Positions 1 to 13,700 of a stretch of DNA of 64,000 nt are shown here, piece after piece. A model generated the notes under the pieces. It was given only the letters and a program-made list of their open reading frames with translations. It had not been told where the DNA came from and ran no database searches. The position numbers were made by a program, and so were the translations under genes. Source of the stretch: Euptelea pleiosperma. Taxonomy: Eukaryota; Streptophyta; Magnoliopsida; Ranunculales; Eupteleaceae. The stretch covers positions 16,414,829 through 16,478,828 of the forward strand of contig CM068540.1 in NCBI GenBank assembly GCA_035048495.1. The letters are read 5' to 3'. The number at the start of each line of letters is the position of its first letter. Position 1 is the first letter of the stretch.

Positions 1-412
1 CATTATATGCTATAACTTTTCTGGTTTGGTGTTGAATGGTTACATCAACTCTGATTTCAGAAAGAAGTTGTTTGTTTGCATTCTTCTAGGATAGAATCTT
101 CTGTTTCAAGTGCATCTTGTTTCAAATAAGAGTAGATGACAATAGCTTCGTCCTATACATGATGTAAGATATTTACGTAGACAAGTTGAGTATCAAATGG
201 AGAATAAAATTACTGGGCACAGAGAAGCTAAGCAGAGCATTCAGATTGTCAAGTACTTAACAATCAATTTTTTGTATGATTGTGAGTACATTTGAACACT
301 GTCTGCAGCACTGTTTTGGTTCAATTGGATATTATGCTATCTTTAGGTTTACTTTTCTGAATGGCAGTCAGTTATCATTTCTTTACTTGTCTCTTTTTGT
401 TGCATCCCTTAG
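1..412 (+). other. Intronic sequence upstream of first visible exon
   Basis: AT-rich DNA without a convincing coding segment. It ends in a pyrimidine-rich tract followed by AG at 411-412, the acceptor of the first visible exon. It is presumably the 3' part of an intron of the RRP12-like gene. Confidence 0.6.
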
Positions 413-707
413 AATTATATCTTGCCAATACTGACGACTGATCCATCCTACTTCATATTGGTAGGTCTTTTAGTTTCTGACGTTAATACTTCTTCAAAAG
501 CTGCGGGTATCTTGAAAGAGTTGATCAACCACCATTTGGATTGGAGGACTTTTCTGGCCAGTGAAAATCAACTATATGATGAAGATACTGAAGAATCAAG
601 AGCAATTAAATCTACTTGTGCTGTACTTGAGAATATGCTCAATGCCTTTGATGGAGTCCCTAATGAGCATGCCTTGGCAGTCATATCAGATTTGTTCCTC
701 AAGCTTG
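413..707 (+). CDS. RRP12: RRP12-like, first visible exon
   Basis: Begins after an AG at 411-412 and reads in phase 0 (N-Y-I-L-P-I-L...). The donor is TTG|GTTTGT at 707/708, leaving phase 1. It encodes about 98 residues of helical repeat, including [17 protein letters not shown] and ending DLFLKLG. The final G completes with the first two bases of the exon at 11228 ([10 protein letters not shown]). There is no initiating methionine here, so the true start is in upstream exons. Confidence 0.85.
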
Positions 708-3700
708 GTTTGTCTTCTCATCACTTAAATTGGAAACATGGTTATTATTGAGTTGCTACAGAGTTTAAGATATACTAAAATCATTTTTGAGTTCCATGTG
801 GTAATGGATGTTGCTTCCCCATTCATCAAATTTATCCTTGTCTTTTTAATCATATCTAGTTGTGGTTGTCATTAGAATGGAAAGATCACACATTACACTT
901 AGTATTGCACGAATGAACTGATTGGATTTTTTTGAGGTTTGTCCCATTCAATATTGATTTACTACTTGTTTTATAAACTTGGGGCGGTAAAAGAATTGCA
1001 TTACCAGCTTTATGTAAGAAAGGGATTGGGGATCACATTTTCGTATTCCACTTTTTTTGGTTACCAGCTTTTTCTTCTTGCCCCTTTCCAACGTTAGTCA
1101 TCTTCCTTACCTACCTTTTAGCATGTCTTCTCACTGGCACATTTAAGGTTCTTATCACCCGAGTCTAAAAATGGTCAATGAGCGTCAAAGTGGTACAAAT
1201 GAAGCACAGGAAAGAAAGTGGGTACCATAATTCCACTGGTTCTACTCCAAAAATCTTCCCGACTGAGTTATATTAAACATCTGATCGATGGGCATTTTTT
1301 GGATTTATCATGATTCATGTATGAGATGGGCAGATGGTTTTTGGCATAAGAGGGAACAATGGGAAAGGAAAAAGAGAAGGTAAATAGAGAAAGGAAATGA
1401 CTAGGATGTTCTCTAAACAATTATGGGTAGTCTTGTAAACCACTTTAATTTAGTGAAAATCATTTTTGCATGAAGAGAAGCTTCTTGAATTTTAAAACCA
1501 ATATATGACATGAAATATCATAAACATGATGCTTTTTTTTCTTCAAAAATTATAAAAAACCATAGGATTTTATGTGAGATCCCAAATCTTAATTGTGGAT
1601 CATCTTCATAGGGAGCACTCTACCTTAAATAGGCACTCTATGTGCAAAGAACATGAGGAAAATGTCATATTATCCATTGTACCATTGTGAGAGAGTTTTG
1701 AATTTTTTTTATCCCCTTTGTACTTGTCTATGGTCTACTCTAAAGATAGGAGATATTTTTTGGAGTGCCTAACTAGCCTTTTGGACGAAGGGACAAGATT
1801 CTTTGGTTGTCGTAGAAGGCTAGTCTCAAGGAGCCTTCGTGAAAGGAAGACAATTGGTGGATGGGGTGTTGATTGCTAATGAATGTATTGATTCCAAGTT
1901 GAGGGAAGGGATGGGTGTTATCTTGTGTAAGGTTGACATGGAAAAGGCATACGACCATGTTAGTTGGGCTTTTTTGGATCACATGCTAGAGAGGATGGGC
2001 TTTGGGACTAGATGGAGAGCTTGGATCAGAGTGTGTATTTCATCGGCGTCCTCTATTCTAGTAAATGGCTCTCCAACTTGGTTCTTCACTAGTTTGAGGG
2101 GTTTAAGACAAGGTGTTGGTGGCCTCGATGAGGGACTCTCGAAAGGGGAGAGGGTACTCCAGTAAACGGGGGAGCCGTTGGATGGGGGAGGGATCAAGGA
2201 GGGACAATAGAGATTTGGTAAGGGAGAAACACCTAATCGAAACCTATAATAGGCTTTCAAATTTAAGGGGGTATTTTCGAGATTGTCAAGATTTTCGAAA
2301 TGAGGGCATTAAAAAGCGACACATAGAGGATGTTTGTAGACATATTGAGAAGGTTATTATTATTCAAAGTGATGTAGGGGTGAGGGAGAATTATAAGGGA
2401 GGGCCTTGCCTGCAATTTACAGTGGACCACTTAATCAGTAGGGGTATGCTGATGTGAAATAGGTGTATTCTGTGCAAGTTTGAAGTCGAGACAGTGGATC
2501 ATGTGCTACACTGTAGATTTACTTATGATGTTAGCAGACTTTTCTCGCTTTATTTGGTTTATATTTCATAGTTCCTCATCATGTGAGTGGTTTCTTTCAA
2601 GCGAGAGCGGAGGACTCTTTTTCTGGAAGAGGTCATTTTCTTTGGCGCATTCTCCCATTTGCTGTTACGTGGGCTATATGGAAGGAAAGGAACCTCAAGA
2701 TTTTTGGAGGTAAAGAGGAAGGAGTTCATGAGGGTGTCTTGAAAGTGAAATCTCTTATTTTTCTTTGGTCATCCTCTTCCCTCCTTTTCAGTGGAAGTTT
2801 TTTGGAGTCCTTTGTATTTAGATGGGATGAGCTGTTAGGGGTAACTTCTAAGGAGTTAGATATGCCTTTTCTAGTCAGTTGCCTCATGTACTTAACAATC
2901 ATTTGGCCAGACCGGTTGGAATTGTCAGTAGTTATTACATGCTCCTATATGGAGGCCGTTTGTCGTATTCTCCAGTACATTAAGTTTGCATTAAGAAGAC
3001 TTTTACTCTATTGTTTTACTGGCCACTTTTTATAATTCTGCCTACTTCGAAGCAGGCTGGGCTAGGTTTCTGATAGACGATCAACATTGGGTTACTGCAC
3101 TTATGTTGGGGGAAATCTTGTTCCTTGGAGGAGCAAGAAACAGTCAGTTGTAGCTAGATTGAGTGCAGAAGCTGAATATCGATCTATGGCTCTAACTGAT
3201 TGTGAGTTAACATGGCATTAACAAGATGATTGAGTTAGACATTGATTTTTTAGCCCTATCGAGATGTTTTGCGACAATCAAGCTGCCATTCACATCGTTG
3301 TCAACCCTGTCTTCCATGAGTGCACGTAGCACATTAAGGTGGACTGCCATTTTATTTGTGTTTAAGTCCAGTTTGGTGAGATTATTACTTCGTACATCAA
3401 ATCCAGTTAACAAGGTGCTGATATCCTAAAGGAATCTATTTTCAAAGATAATCATTCTATGTACTTGTCCAAGTTGGGTGTGTTTGACATTCATAATCCA
3501 GTTTGAGGGGGAGTGTAGAACTATGTGTTAAGTGTTTTCTATTTTGTTTTATTCTTGGGTTTGGGCCCACATTTGGGTACATGATGTTTGTTAAATCCTC
3601 TTGGCTCATTAAGGGCATATATGTACTTTTATCTACATGTATATATAACAAACTTAGGGTAGAGATAACACACTTTTTCTCTCCCTTTTCTCCCATCTTC

Positions 3701-4696
3701 CTTTCCCACATTTTATGTAGATTTTATACTTACTGTTAATATGGAACAATATTACTTTTGGAACACGTCTATATTAGGACATTCTTCCCAATTCCTTTGT
3801 ATTTTCGAATCTTTGTTTTTAGGGAAATTTATTCCTCATCTTTTGTTATTGTTTTATAATTAATAGAATTCTTAAACATAAAAAAAAAAATACAATATTG
3901 CAATGATTTATCTAAATGCCAAGCAACAATACCTATGAACAAATTAATATTCTTGAGTGTAGCATTTTTTTTTACATTTTTTAAAAATAAATTATTATTT
4001 TTACCAATGGGCAAACTGGGCCCAGTTGCAGGAGTCTCAATGGGTCGGTTCTGGTTCAGGTATCAAGGTACCCAGAATCAGAACCTATTATGTTCGGGTG
4101 TGACGGTTATGGTTCCTAAACAAATGGATCTAGAACATGGACCAATAAATATCTGACTCTCCGGTATCTGGTAACCGTGTGCTTCATAAATGTGAAAAAC
4201 ATTTAATTAAAATAATTTTCATACTAAACTTTTGAATAAACAATATAGAGAAACATACATCATACAACTTGGTAGAAAAGCGATCCTCTAACTGAAGGGC
4301 CTTTTTCTTCTTTAGGGAAGCTGCGTCTAGAGGAAGGATGGCCCCTTAGATTAGGGCTCGGACGTGCTTGCAGTTACTTAGGTCCACTAATCGGTCAGAC
4401 ATTCAACTTATTAGTGGGGGCTTGGAATTGAGGGCACCATATTTGGGGAGCAACATTCTTTCTCTATCGGCTGCTTTTGCGTGATGACTGACCATGACCC
4501 CTTGGCCACAGACTTCTGTTTTTTAGTTTGAGAGCCCTAACAAATCTATGATCGGGGTCTCGGCCGTGGCCTTTTGCTTTTCTGCAACACGTGGAGTGAG
4601 GATGAACTCGACACGGCTAAGGAAATTGACTGGGGCTTGGCTTGGGACGATCCTCTTTGGGTGTCATCATCGTCAAATTGGACTTGAAAATTGTCC

Positions 4697-4741
<45 letters not shown>

Positions 4742-7700
4742 AATTTACTTATTTTTTGATACCATGAGTATGCACAAAATATCATTTAGATTGGAGTTAT
4801 CGGAAGAGGCAGACATCTCTACTTTGTTAAGCTTGGGATCAAACTCCTCAACAGATTGAGGCACAAATTGTTCGCCAAAACCAGGGACGGGCACTTTAGT
4901 ATGTTTGGGATCGGGACTTTTGGCTGGATCAATAAGAAGGCTTTCAATAGGTTCAACCTTGGGAGGATCAGGCTGGTCACTCTCTCGACCTGAGCTAGAA
5001 GCCAAATGTGGGAAGAATAAAGCTAAATTTTGATGGAAGTGCCTTTGGCTCACTCGGTTTGGCGGAATAGGAGGTGTTTTCCAAAATAATTGGGGAGATG
5101 TTGTCAAATCCTACTTTGGACTTTTATGTCTCACAAGCTGGCTGAAAATTTTCAAAGAATTGTTTGAGCACATTGGTGGTTGAAGGTGGTGGAATGAATG
5201 TGTGAAGAATACGAATATAGGGTTAGAGAGGGGAAGAGAAGAGGAGATAGAGAGAGAGAGACGAACTAGGGTAGTTTGGCCTCCTCATTATGTCTTCCAC
5301 TCAAGTGGTGTGGGCCCACTTATAATAGTAGAGCTTTGGGCCCAACACTTTACATAAAGCCCATTCTAGATAACATAAACATAACAAAATAAATTAAGAA
5401 CTCTAACACTCCCCCTCAAGTTGAAGCATACAAATCAAACATGCCTAGCTTTGTACATAGAGTAGAAAATGAACTCATAGGCAAGGCCTTTATAAGAACT
5501 TCTCTCAACGGATTCGCTGACCTGATGTAAGGAGTGGTTATCCGCTTGTTCAACACTATGTCATGAATAAAATGAAAACCAACCTCAATGTGCTTTGTCC
5601 ACTCATGAAACGTTGGACTGCTAGTCATATAGCTGGCAGCCTGATTGTCACAATACATAGGCATAGGAGAAGGAACCACAAATCCCATCTCCTTAAAAAG
5701 TGACTGAACCCATAACATCTCACATGTAGTGTGAGCCATAGCCCTGTATTCCGCTTTGGCACTGGAGCGAGTGGCAACATTATGTTTCTTACTACGCCAG
5801 GTCACCAAATTACCATCAACAAATGTACAATAACCTGAAGTAGACCGACGATCTGTACGAGTGCCAACCCAATCATCGTAAGAGAAACTAGTAATAGCTA
5901 AAGTCTGTCATGGTCGATACAACAACCCCTTGCCTGGTGACCCCTTCAGATATCGCAGAATCCGGAAAACTGCATCCCAATGTGTCTGTTGTGGTGCATG
6001 CATAAACTGACTAGCTATGCCAACAACAAAGGTGATGTCTAGACGAGTAACAATAAGATAAGTTAGCTTCCTAACTAATTGACTGCAACGACCAACATCA
6101 TCATAAACCTCCCCCTGTCCAGCATCAAGCTTAATAGTGGGATCCATAGGAGTATCAACAGGCTTGGACCCTAGCGTGCTTGTCTCAAATAAGAGGTCCA
6201 ACACATACTTGCGCTAAGAAAGGCTAATATCGGTTTTGGAACGAGCAACCTCGATACCAAGAAAAGTAGCAGAGGAGACCCAAATCCTTTGTACGAAACT
6301 GCTTAGATAAATGGGCCTTCAAGTTTGAAATACCACTGGAGTCATTTATGTGATAATGTTGTCATCCACATACACAATCAGAACAATAATGTCGGCGGAA
6401 GACCATTTGACAATAATCGAATGATCAGAAGTGGAACGTATAAAACCATAACCCAACACGACAGAACTGCACTTATTTTTTTGATAAGTGAAATATTATT
6501 AAGAAAGAGGCCAAAGACAATTACAAAAGCCAAGCTATTGAGGTCGAGATGACCAACACAAAACTAGGCTCCCTCGCAATAGCTAAAGCTACAACTATAA
6601 AGCATGCTCGAGGTGACTACTTCAAACCAAAAATAGCTTTCTGACCAGAAGGAACATACCCAGGTGGTTCTCCATATAAAGCTCTTCTTGTAAGTCCCTA
6701 TGCAGAAGGCAATCTTTGTATCCACCTGATATAAAGGCTAATCACAACATACTGCCATAGATAGTAGAACTCTAACAGAATTCAGCCGAGCCTCAAAATA
6801 ATCCACTCAAAATGTTTGAGTATACCCTTTGGCGATTAAGTGCGCTTTTAAGCACTCAATAGATCCATCAGGAATACTTGGCTTACACCCATCGACAACC
6901 AATAGTCTGCTTCCCCGGAGGAAGTGGAGTAAGATCCCAAGTACGATTATGACGAAGAGCAGCCATATCCTCATCCATAGCCAATTTCAACTAGGAGAAG
7001 ACAGTATAAGAAGTTCGGACAGAAACAACATACAAAGATAAGAGTAAAACTTTGAAAGGTAGGAGACACATTATGAAGTGAAACAAAATCAGCAATATAA
7101 TTTTTAATGCACGTGCAAGTACTTTTCCTTAAGGTGATCGGTAAGTCAACAATGGAAACAAGAGAGGGATCAGGAGAAAGAACCTTAGGAGAAGATGATG
7201 ATCGGTCAAGGACTGGAGTAGCATGAGGTAGACCCTGTCCATAAGGCACAACTACACGCGATCTAGTACGCTCATAAACGTTGAACGGAGCATCTGTGGA
7301 AACATCTGGGGGAACAATTGGTGTAACATGAGTTATGATTGAACTGGATAACTCCCCTTGACGGAGAGACAAGATTCGAATCATAGGACTCTCCAAGAGA
7401 TGAAAAAAGTAGACTAAAAAAGGTGACATCAACATTGACATAATAATGACGAAATGCAGGACAATAAAAACGGTACCCTTTGAGAACGAAAGTAGCCCAC
7501 TAGAAAGATACACATAACAGACCGAAGAGAAAGCTTGTCAGACCAGACCAAGCACATAAACAAAAGAGACAACCAAACACTCGAGGAGGCACATTAAAAG
7601 GATTGACATTTGGATATAGCAAAGTGGAATGACCATGTAGAACTAAAGATGTCGTACGATTAATAAGGTGACAAACAATGAGGACAACATCACCCTAATA

Positions 7701-10700
7701 AGGCTTTGGGACATGCATATGAAACATAAGGGTATAGGCAACATCCAAGAGATGACGGTGCTTATGCTCCACAACACCATTTTGTTGGGAGGTATGAGCA
7801 CAAGAAGTTTGATGGATTTTTCTGCGATAAGAATAAAAGGTTTGGATAGAGGCTTGCATGTATTCAAGAGCATTATCAAGACAAATGATTTTAATAGGCT
7901 TGCCAAACTGAACAAATATCTCATTATAAAACATGGTAAAAACATGGGGGCAATTCGAAATGATATTTTTTTTTAAATAGCCTTGTTATTCTAGAAAATC
8001 ATCTACAAGCACAACAAAATAATGAAAACCAAATAAAATTTATTCTTGAACCCCCAAATGTTCATGTGGATTACATCAAAAGGACAGGACTTACAACTCT
8101 CAATACAACGTGGAAAAGAACTATGGTGATGCTTGTTTAATTGACAAGCTTCAATCTAAAAAAAGAAAAGAAACTGGACTCAACTTAGATATGACATGTC
8201 GTAAATTAGACAATGAAAGACAACTCAAACAAAAATGCCATTGAAGTGGTGACATGGTTGCACTCATCGCAGATGCAGGTGTACTAGGAGCCAGATAATA
8301 TAAACCTTCTTCATGCTCCAAAGCAATTACCTTTGTCTTGAGATCCTAAAAGATGCAAGTAGGAGAAAAGGTTATAGAGCACTGTAATGATTTAGTGAGT
8401 TGACTAACAGATAACAAATTAAATGGAAAGTCATGAACAAATAAAGTGGAGGACAAAGAAACAGATGGAGTAGGGTGAATATCACATTTCCCCAAAACTT
8501 TATGAGTGGACCTATCAGCTAAAACAATATTTTTTTGATAAATGTGTTTGTATTATAAACAGGGAAAAACCCAAATATGTACATGAAAACGAAACCACAA
8601 CCACCTCGAGTACCACGGCTACCACGGCCACTAGAACCACTACGACTACTACCACCATGATCCTCATGACCACGAGAAGGATCAGAAACACCACCTGAAA
8701 CCAATGCTGAAGATTCCTTGGGAGAAGAAGCAGTCACATTCTCAAGGGAGGCACGAGAAGGCATTGGCTGCAGTTGGAAGAGGCTTACCGGCCAAAATCT
8801 GTCCTTTAATCGAATTGTACTCAGGATTCAAGTTGGACAAGAACAAGGCAACTCGAAATTCTTTATTTTGTCGTTTCTACTACTCTGGATCAGCAGTGGC
8901 CAGGGGCTGATACTGCTGAAGTTCTTCCCACATACCCCGGAGTGAACCATAATACTCACTGAGGGATTTATCTCCCTACTTTGTAGTGAACATAGACTCA
9001 AACAAGTCATAAATTTGGGAGACATTCCTCTTCTGAGAGTACATCTCCTGAACCATGGCTAGATCTGTTTGGCAGTATCAAGATAGATGACGTTAGATGA
9101 AACTGATGGCTCCATGCTGTTCCTAAACCACGTCATAACCATGGAGTTCTCATTTTGCCAATCTTCATACTTATCATCTACCGGTGATGGATCTTCATTG
9201 AGAAATTTTGATTTCTTCTTGGCACACAAAAACCTTAATATAGTGAGACCATGGAAGGTAATTGGTGCCATTCAACTTTACAGACGTAATCTGAGCACCA
9301 ATACCATCCCAAGTAGGAGACTTTCCATCACCAGATACATCCTAAGTGCTCGAACTGGCCATTTGGAGGATGGAAAAATGCAACTTTCACATGAGATATC
9401 AGAAAATCCCCAAACCAACTTCAAACAACCCCTAAAAACAAGAACCAACGAAGGTTAGGGAGAGAGATATGGTGTGAAAAGATCAACTTTTGCTCGTAGT
9501 GTCAAAAAATTCCCAAAACAACTTCAAACAACCCCTAAAATCAAGTTAGGTGGGGCGGCTATGGTAGGAGAATACTTCACCTTCAAATCTTGGAGAAACA
9601 CAAAAACCTAAGAAATTTCTCTAGACGAGCGAAAAACTGAAACCTGCACCTTAGGGTTTAAAAAACTCACACGGAAGCTCCTCAACCTTTAGAAACACCA
9701 ACAACAAACACCAACACACCCTAGATACACATCTAGGTGTAAACAAACCTCAAACAAATGTTTTCTAGAGTTCTGTTTGTATCAAAACCTTAGAAACTTT
9801 ACAACAACTTGGAAAAGATGAAGAAGAAGAAGAAGAAAGGATGTGAAAGAAGAAATAACTAGGATCATAAATGCTTTGATACCATGTGAAGAATATGAAT
9901 CTAGGGTTAGAGAGGAGAAGAGATAGAGAGAAAGAGAAAGAGAATGAGAGAGATAGATGAACTAGGGTAGTTCTGCCTCCTCATTATGTTACACACACAC
10001 ACACGCACACACACACACACACATATATATATATCTTCGCTACCCGTCACTTCTCATAGAACTGAAAGAAGTTATCAAATCACGTATCTCTTGATAGCCT
10101 AGCCCTTCCTATACTATATTCCTCCTTTGGATCCTAGGCGCAAGGATTGGATAGTCGATCAACTTGCTATCGGACATTTTTTTGTATTCGGTTTGCAAAA
10201 AATTTGGACATATTTCACTTTATTATTATTATTATTATATTATGAGAACAAATCCCTTGTTCCCTCCTACGTATATATGATATTTTAAGAAGTGAACGTC
10301 TTTCTTAGTAGCGGGGGGTCCAGGGAAAGGATAGGAAAGGTGATTTCGCTATATTTCTGACCAGGAACATGGTGAAAATTTCTTTTACCTATTTCTCTAG
10401 GTAATCTATTATTGACAACTTCTTCCCAACTCCTCTCACTGTAAAGGCATATGATATTCTAGATTCATAACTTATTTCAATCAAGAGAAAGAAATATCAA
10501 ATTAGGGTTTAGGGTATAATCATGTATGTAGGGGATAATCGGTGATTTGACAGCATAAGCAATAAGAAATCCGAAATAGAATATTATTTCCAAGGGTCCA
10601 ATGGGAGCAAGAATTTCCAGGAACATTTGGAACATTTCGTTTATGAGTAGAAGAGCCGTTTTCAAGTAGTGTTCGATTGATATATATATCTTCCACTTAA

Positions 10701-13700
10701 GTGGTGTGGGCCCACTTACATTAATAGAGGATATGAGCCCAACACTCTACACAAAGCTCATTCAACGTAACATAAACATAACAAAATAAACTAAGAACTC
10801 TAACAAAATGCATTTAAATGGGCAAGTGGTGATGGGCTTGGAGGTTTGCTAATGCCATAAATCACAGCCATTATACTCTCCCTTACGTTGAGGAGTATGA
10901 GTCATGCCATAGACTCCTTAGCTCGAAACAATGTGAATAGGAATGTTTTGTATACTAGGTATTTTCTTCCCTAAATTCTTTTATCTTCTTGTCTTAATAT
11001 GATCATGTCTGTGTCTATATTTAAGAGTGTTGTTTTGGTAACTAGCAAAATTCCATTTTTCTTATTTACATTTAATGAAGTAGTTGTGTCTGAGATTCTG
11101 AAAGTTGTTTCACATGTGTTGTTAATGTCAGTGTTTTTCTAATGTATGAATGCAAGTTGTTCCTGTGTACTGTATTTTCCAAATGAGACTACATGTTTGA
11201 CTGATCAATGTTACACTTTGTTTGTAGGCGAGGTCTCATTCTTCTTTATGAAGGGCATTGTACTTAAACTTGCAGAATTGGTAACGCTTGCAAAGGGAGA
11301 CATGACTGACACGAAGCATGTAATATGTTCTAATGCCCATTAATACTTGAGATGAAATGATAACTGAAGTTCTTTAATCTGAGTTCTGTTTGCTTCTTCG
11401 CTTATCATGTATAACTGGCTCACTTTCATGAGGGAATTGGTATAGCATCATTGATTATCATATTATTATTGTTCAGATTTGTACTGCAGTGCGTGATCCT
11501 TACTAATAATGACACTAGTTTAGATGCAGTAGCTATGGATCTATTGGTGACTTGGTGGTATATGTAGGCATAATACATGCCATTTGCTCGGCATTTTGTT
11601 ACTCTTCCAAACACTATCCTAAGTTACTTTTGAAATTGGTGATGAAATAAGAGTCAACACTATGTTCTTCTCATGCAATTTAATTTTCATGCATGTCTTT
11701 AAGTAATGGGGCTGGTTATCGCTTCAGAAGCAGAATGATGTTCTATGTAAACCAATGGTGGAAATTTAATGAACAAGTTATATTTTGGCGATACACTTGC
11801 TGGAATTAAATTAGGAAATGTTATGATAGCAAAAGTTAGACGAACTTTGTATCCTTATGCAATCTAGCAGAAATCGTTGACGATGAGAGTGCATGTGAGC
11901 TTCTTGTGATGAGTGGACAATGTTGATTTATCAGTTGGGAATGCATTCTCTGAAGTTAGGTACTAAACTTCGACTTTGGGTAACTTAAGTTAGGCTGTGT
12001 TTCTTTACTGAAAACCCTAGTCACAAGTTCGGGATTTGGCAATAAATCGGCAAGTGGTCAAGTCGGAACAATTCGGTAAAAATCAGCAAAAATTGTCAAG
12101 AATAAAAAAAAAATTGTCAAGAATAAAAAAAAATCGATAAGAAATATATAATGACATATTTCAAGTTAGTAATGTTGTTTTTTACAAAACACATTTATAT
12201 GATGAAAAGAAAATCACACCTATAATTCCTTAATAAGTCATAACTCATAAGCATGGTTTGTCATTCATAATCAAAATTCCAGAAGGCAATATCCAATAGT
12301 ATTCACTTCAAGACACCCATATTTCAAGTTTGAACAAAAATCAACTAAAAACATGTCAATAAAATCCACTCTTAAATCAAGTCCCACAGTCCCATTCTCA
12401 AATCTCAACCAATCATCAAAGATTTCATAATCACGTGCAATGTCGTCATAATTTAAATCAACATTGTCTCCATCGTCATCCTCATCCTCATCCTCATCAT
12501 CATCTTCCTCATCAACATCAACTTGTGGTGGCATTGTAGCAGCTGCTACTCTTGGTGTAGAAGGCAATTCAGGGAATGCAAGAAACTTCTCCACATAAAT
12601 TGGTTCTGATTTCCCATCACTTTGTTCCTTGATCTTCTTCATGTGCAAATTCATTCTTACATACACCAAATCATGCAATGTCTTTAGCTCCAATCTATTA
12701 CACTTCTTTGTATGTGCAGCTTCAAACGCACTCCAATTTCGTTCATAAGTCAATGAACTGCATGTTTGACTCAACACTCTAATTGCCATCTTTTGAAGTT
12801 GAGCAAATTTAAGATTCATAACTTTCCACCAATCACCTGAACATGGTATAATTCCCAATTTAATTATGCATATAGAGATATAAACTATAAAGTAAGTATA
12901 ATTTAAGACTAACACTTAGTCAACAGTCACTTGGATGCTTTTTATGAAGGATGCTAAATGAAAATGGTGTAAAGATAGTAGGCGGCCTAGCAATGTAATC
13001 TACAAGTTGATCACTAAATGCTTCTTTATCCCAGGAGAAACCATCATTTCAAGAACTTCTGTCATTCATTTGTCAGTTTCTTCATCATGTTTTACCAACT
13101 TATCATAATACAAATGAGGATTCAAGAGGGCTGCTGCTGCTTGGAGAGGGTTGTGAAGCCGCTGGTTCTACCTTTTATCAATAATATCCTAATACACTTG
13201 ATATATTGCCCTCTTTATTGTAGAACTTAGCAATTGCCTTTTTCACTCTATCCATAGTTTCGTATATGTATCCAAGGGTAACTCCTTTTTCATATATCAT
13301 TCTCAAAACTTTGATAAGTTGTTCCACTGTAGTGATCATTTCTTTTGCATCTTTCCAGAATTCATTAAGGATCACATTTTTCACTTCTTTCCCCTATGAT
13401 ACTGTAGTCCTAGTAGACTTAGTCAAATCTTTCTATTCTTGCGATACAACCATAAACCACAATGCTTATTCTACATGTAACATGAATTGTGCCATCAAAT
13501 TTTTTTTAGCAAACCGAGTAACAACAGATCTTTTTATTTCTCTTCTACTTGTATGCACCATCATGAGAGCTAATACATGTTGTTCGCTATACAAATTCCG
13601 AACAGTATTTATTGCATCATCTATGACCTTTTACTTCAGTAATTTATCAAAATCTTCTAACATAAGATCTATGCAATGAGCCGCACAATTTATCTTGAAC

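Larger units (their letters stand above)
5201..10805 (-). mobile_element. Copia element A, antisense, degenerate
   Basis: Two LTRs start TGTGAAGAAT and end CTCTAACA: 5201-5408 and 9895-10805. The latter is enlarged by inserted DNA. The flanks are GAATG (5196-5200) and AAATG (10806-10810), a 5-bp target duplication with one mismatch. A PBS (reverse complement TGGTATCAAAGC) lies at about 9883-9894 and a purine tract (complement of CTCCCCCTCAAG) abuts the left LTR. Order on the minus strand is gag, protease/integrase, RT, RNase H, as in Ty1/Copia. Many stops, frameshifts and small LINE insertions show it is inactive. It occupies most of intron 1 and lies antisense to the host gene. Confidence 0.9.
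9895..10805 (-). repeat. Copia A 5' LTR, split by an insertion
   Basis: 9895-9990 and 10684-10805 together match the 208-bp LTR at 5201-5408. An (AC)n/(AT)n tract and organelle-like DNA (about 9991-10683) separate the halves. Confidence 0.85.

Noticed and set aside
4546..4859. ORFs with IYIYIY runs
   Set aside because: They are frames across the (TA)n repeat; the periodic residues are not evidence for a protein.
10477..10665. 62-codon minus ORF as a functional ndhD gene
   Set aside because: Only a short core matches, with abrupt ends, in nuclear LTR DNA; it is an organelle-derived fragment.
12271..12915. 214-codon minus ORF as an independent gene
   Set aside because: It is the C-terminal part of a broken hAT transposase; the upstream parts follow on the same strand in other frames.
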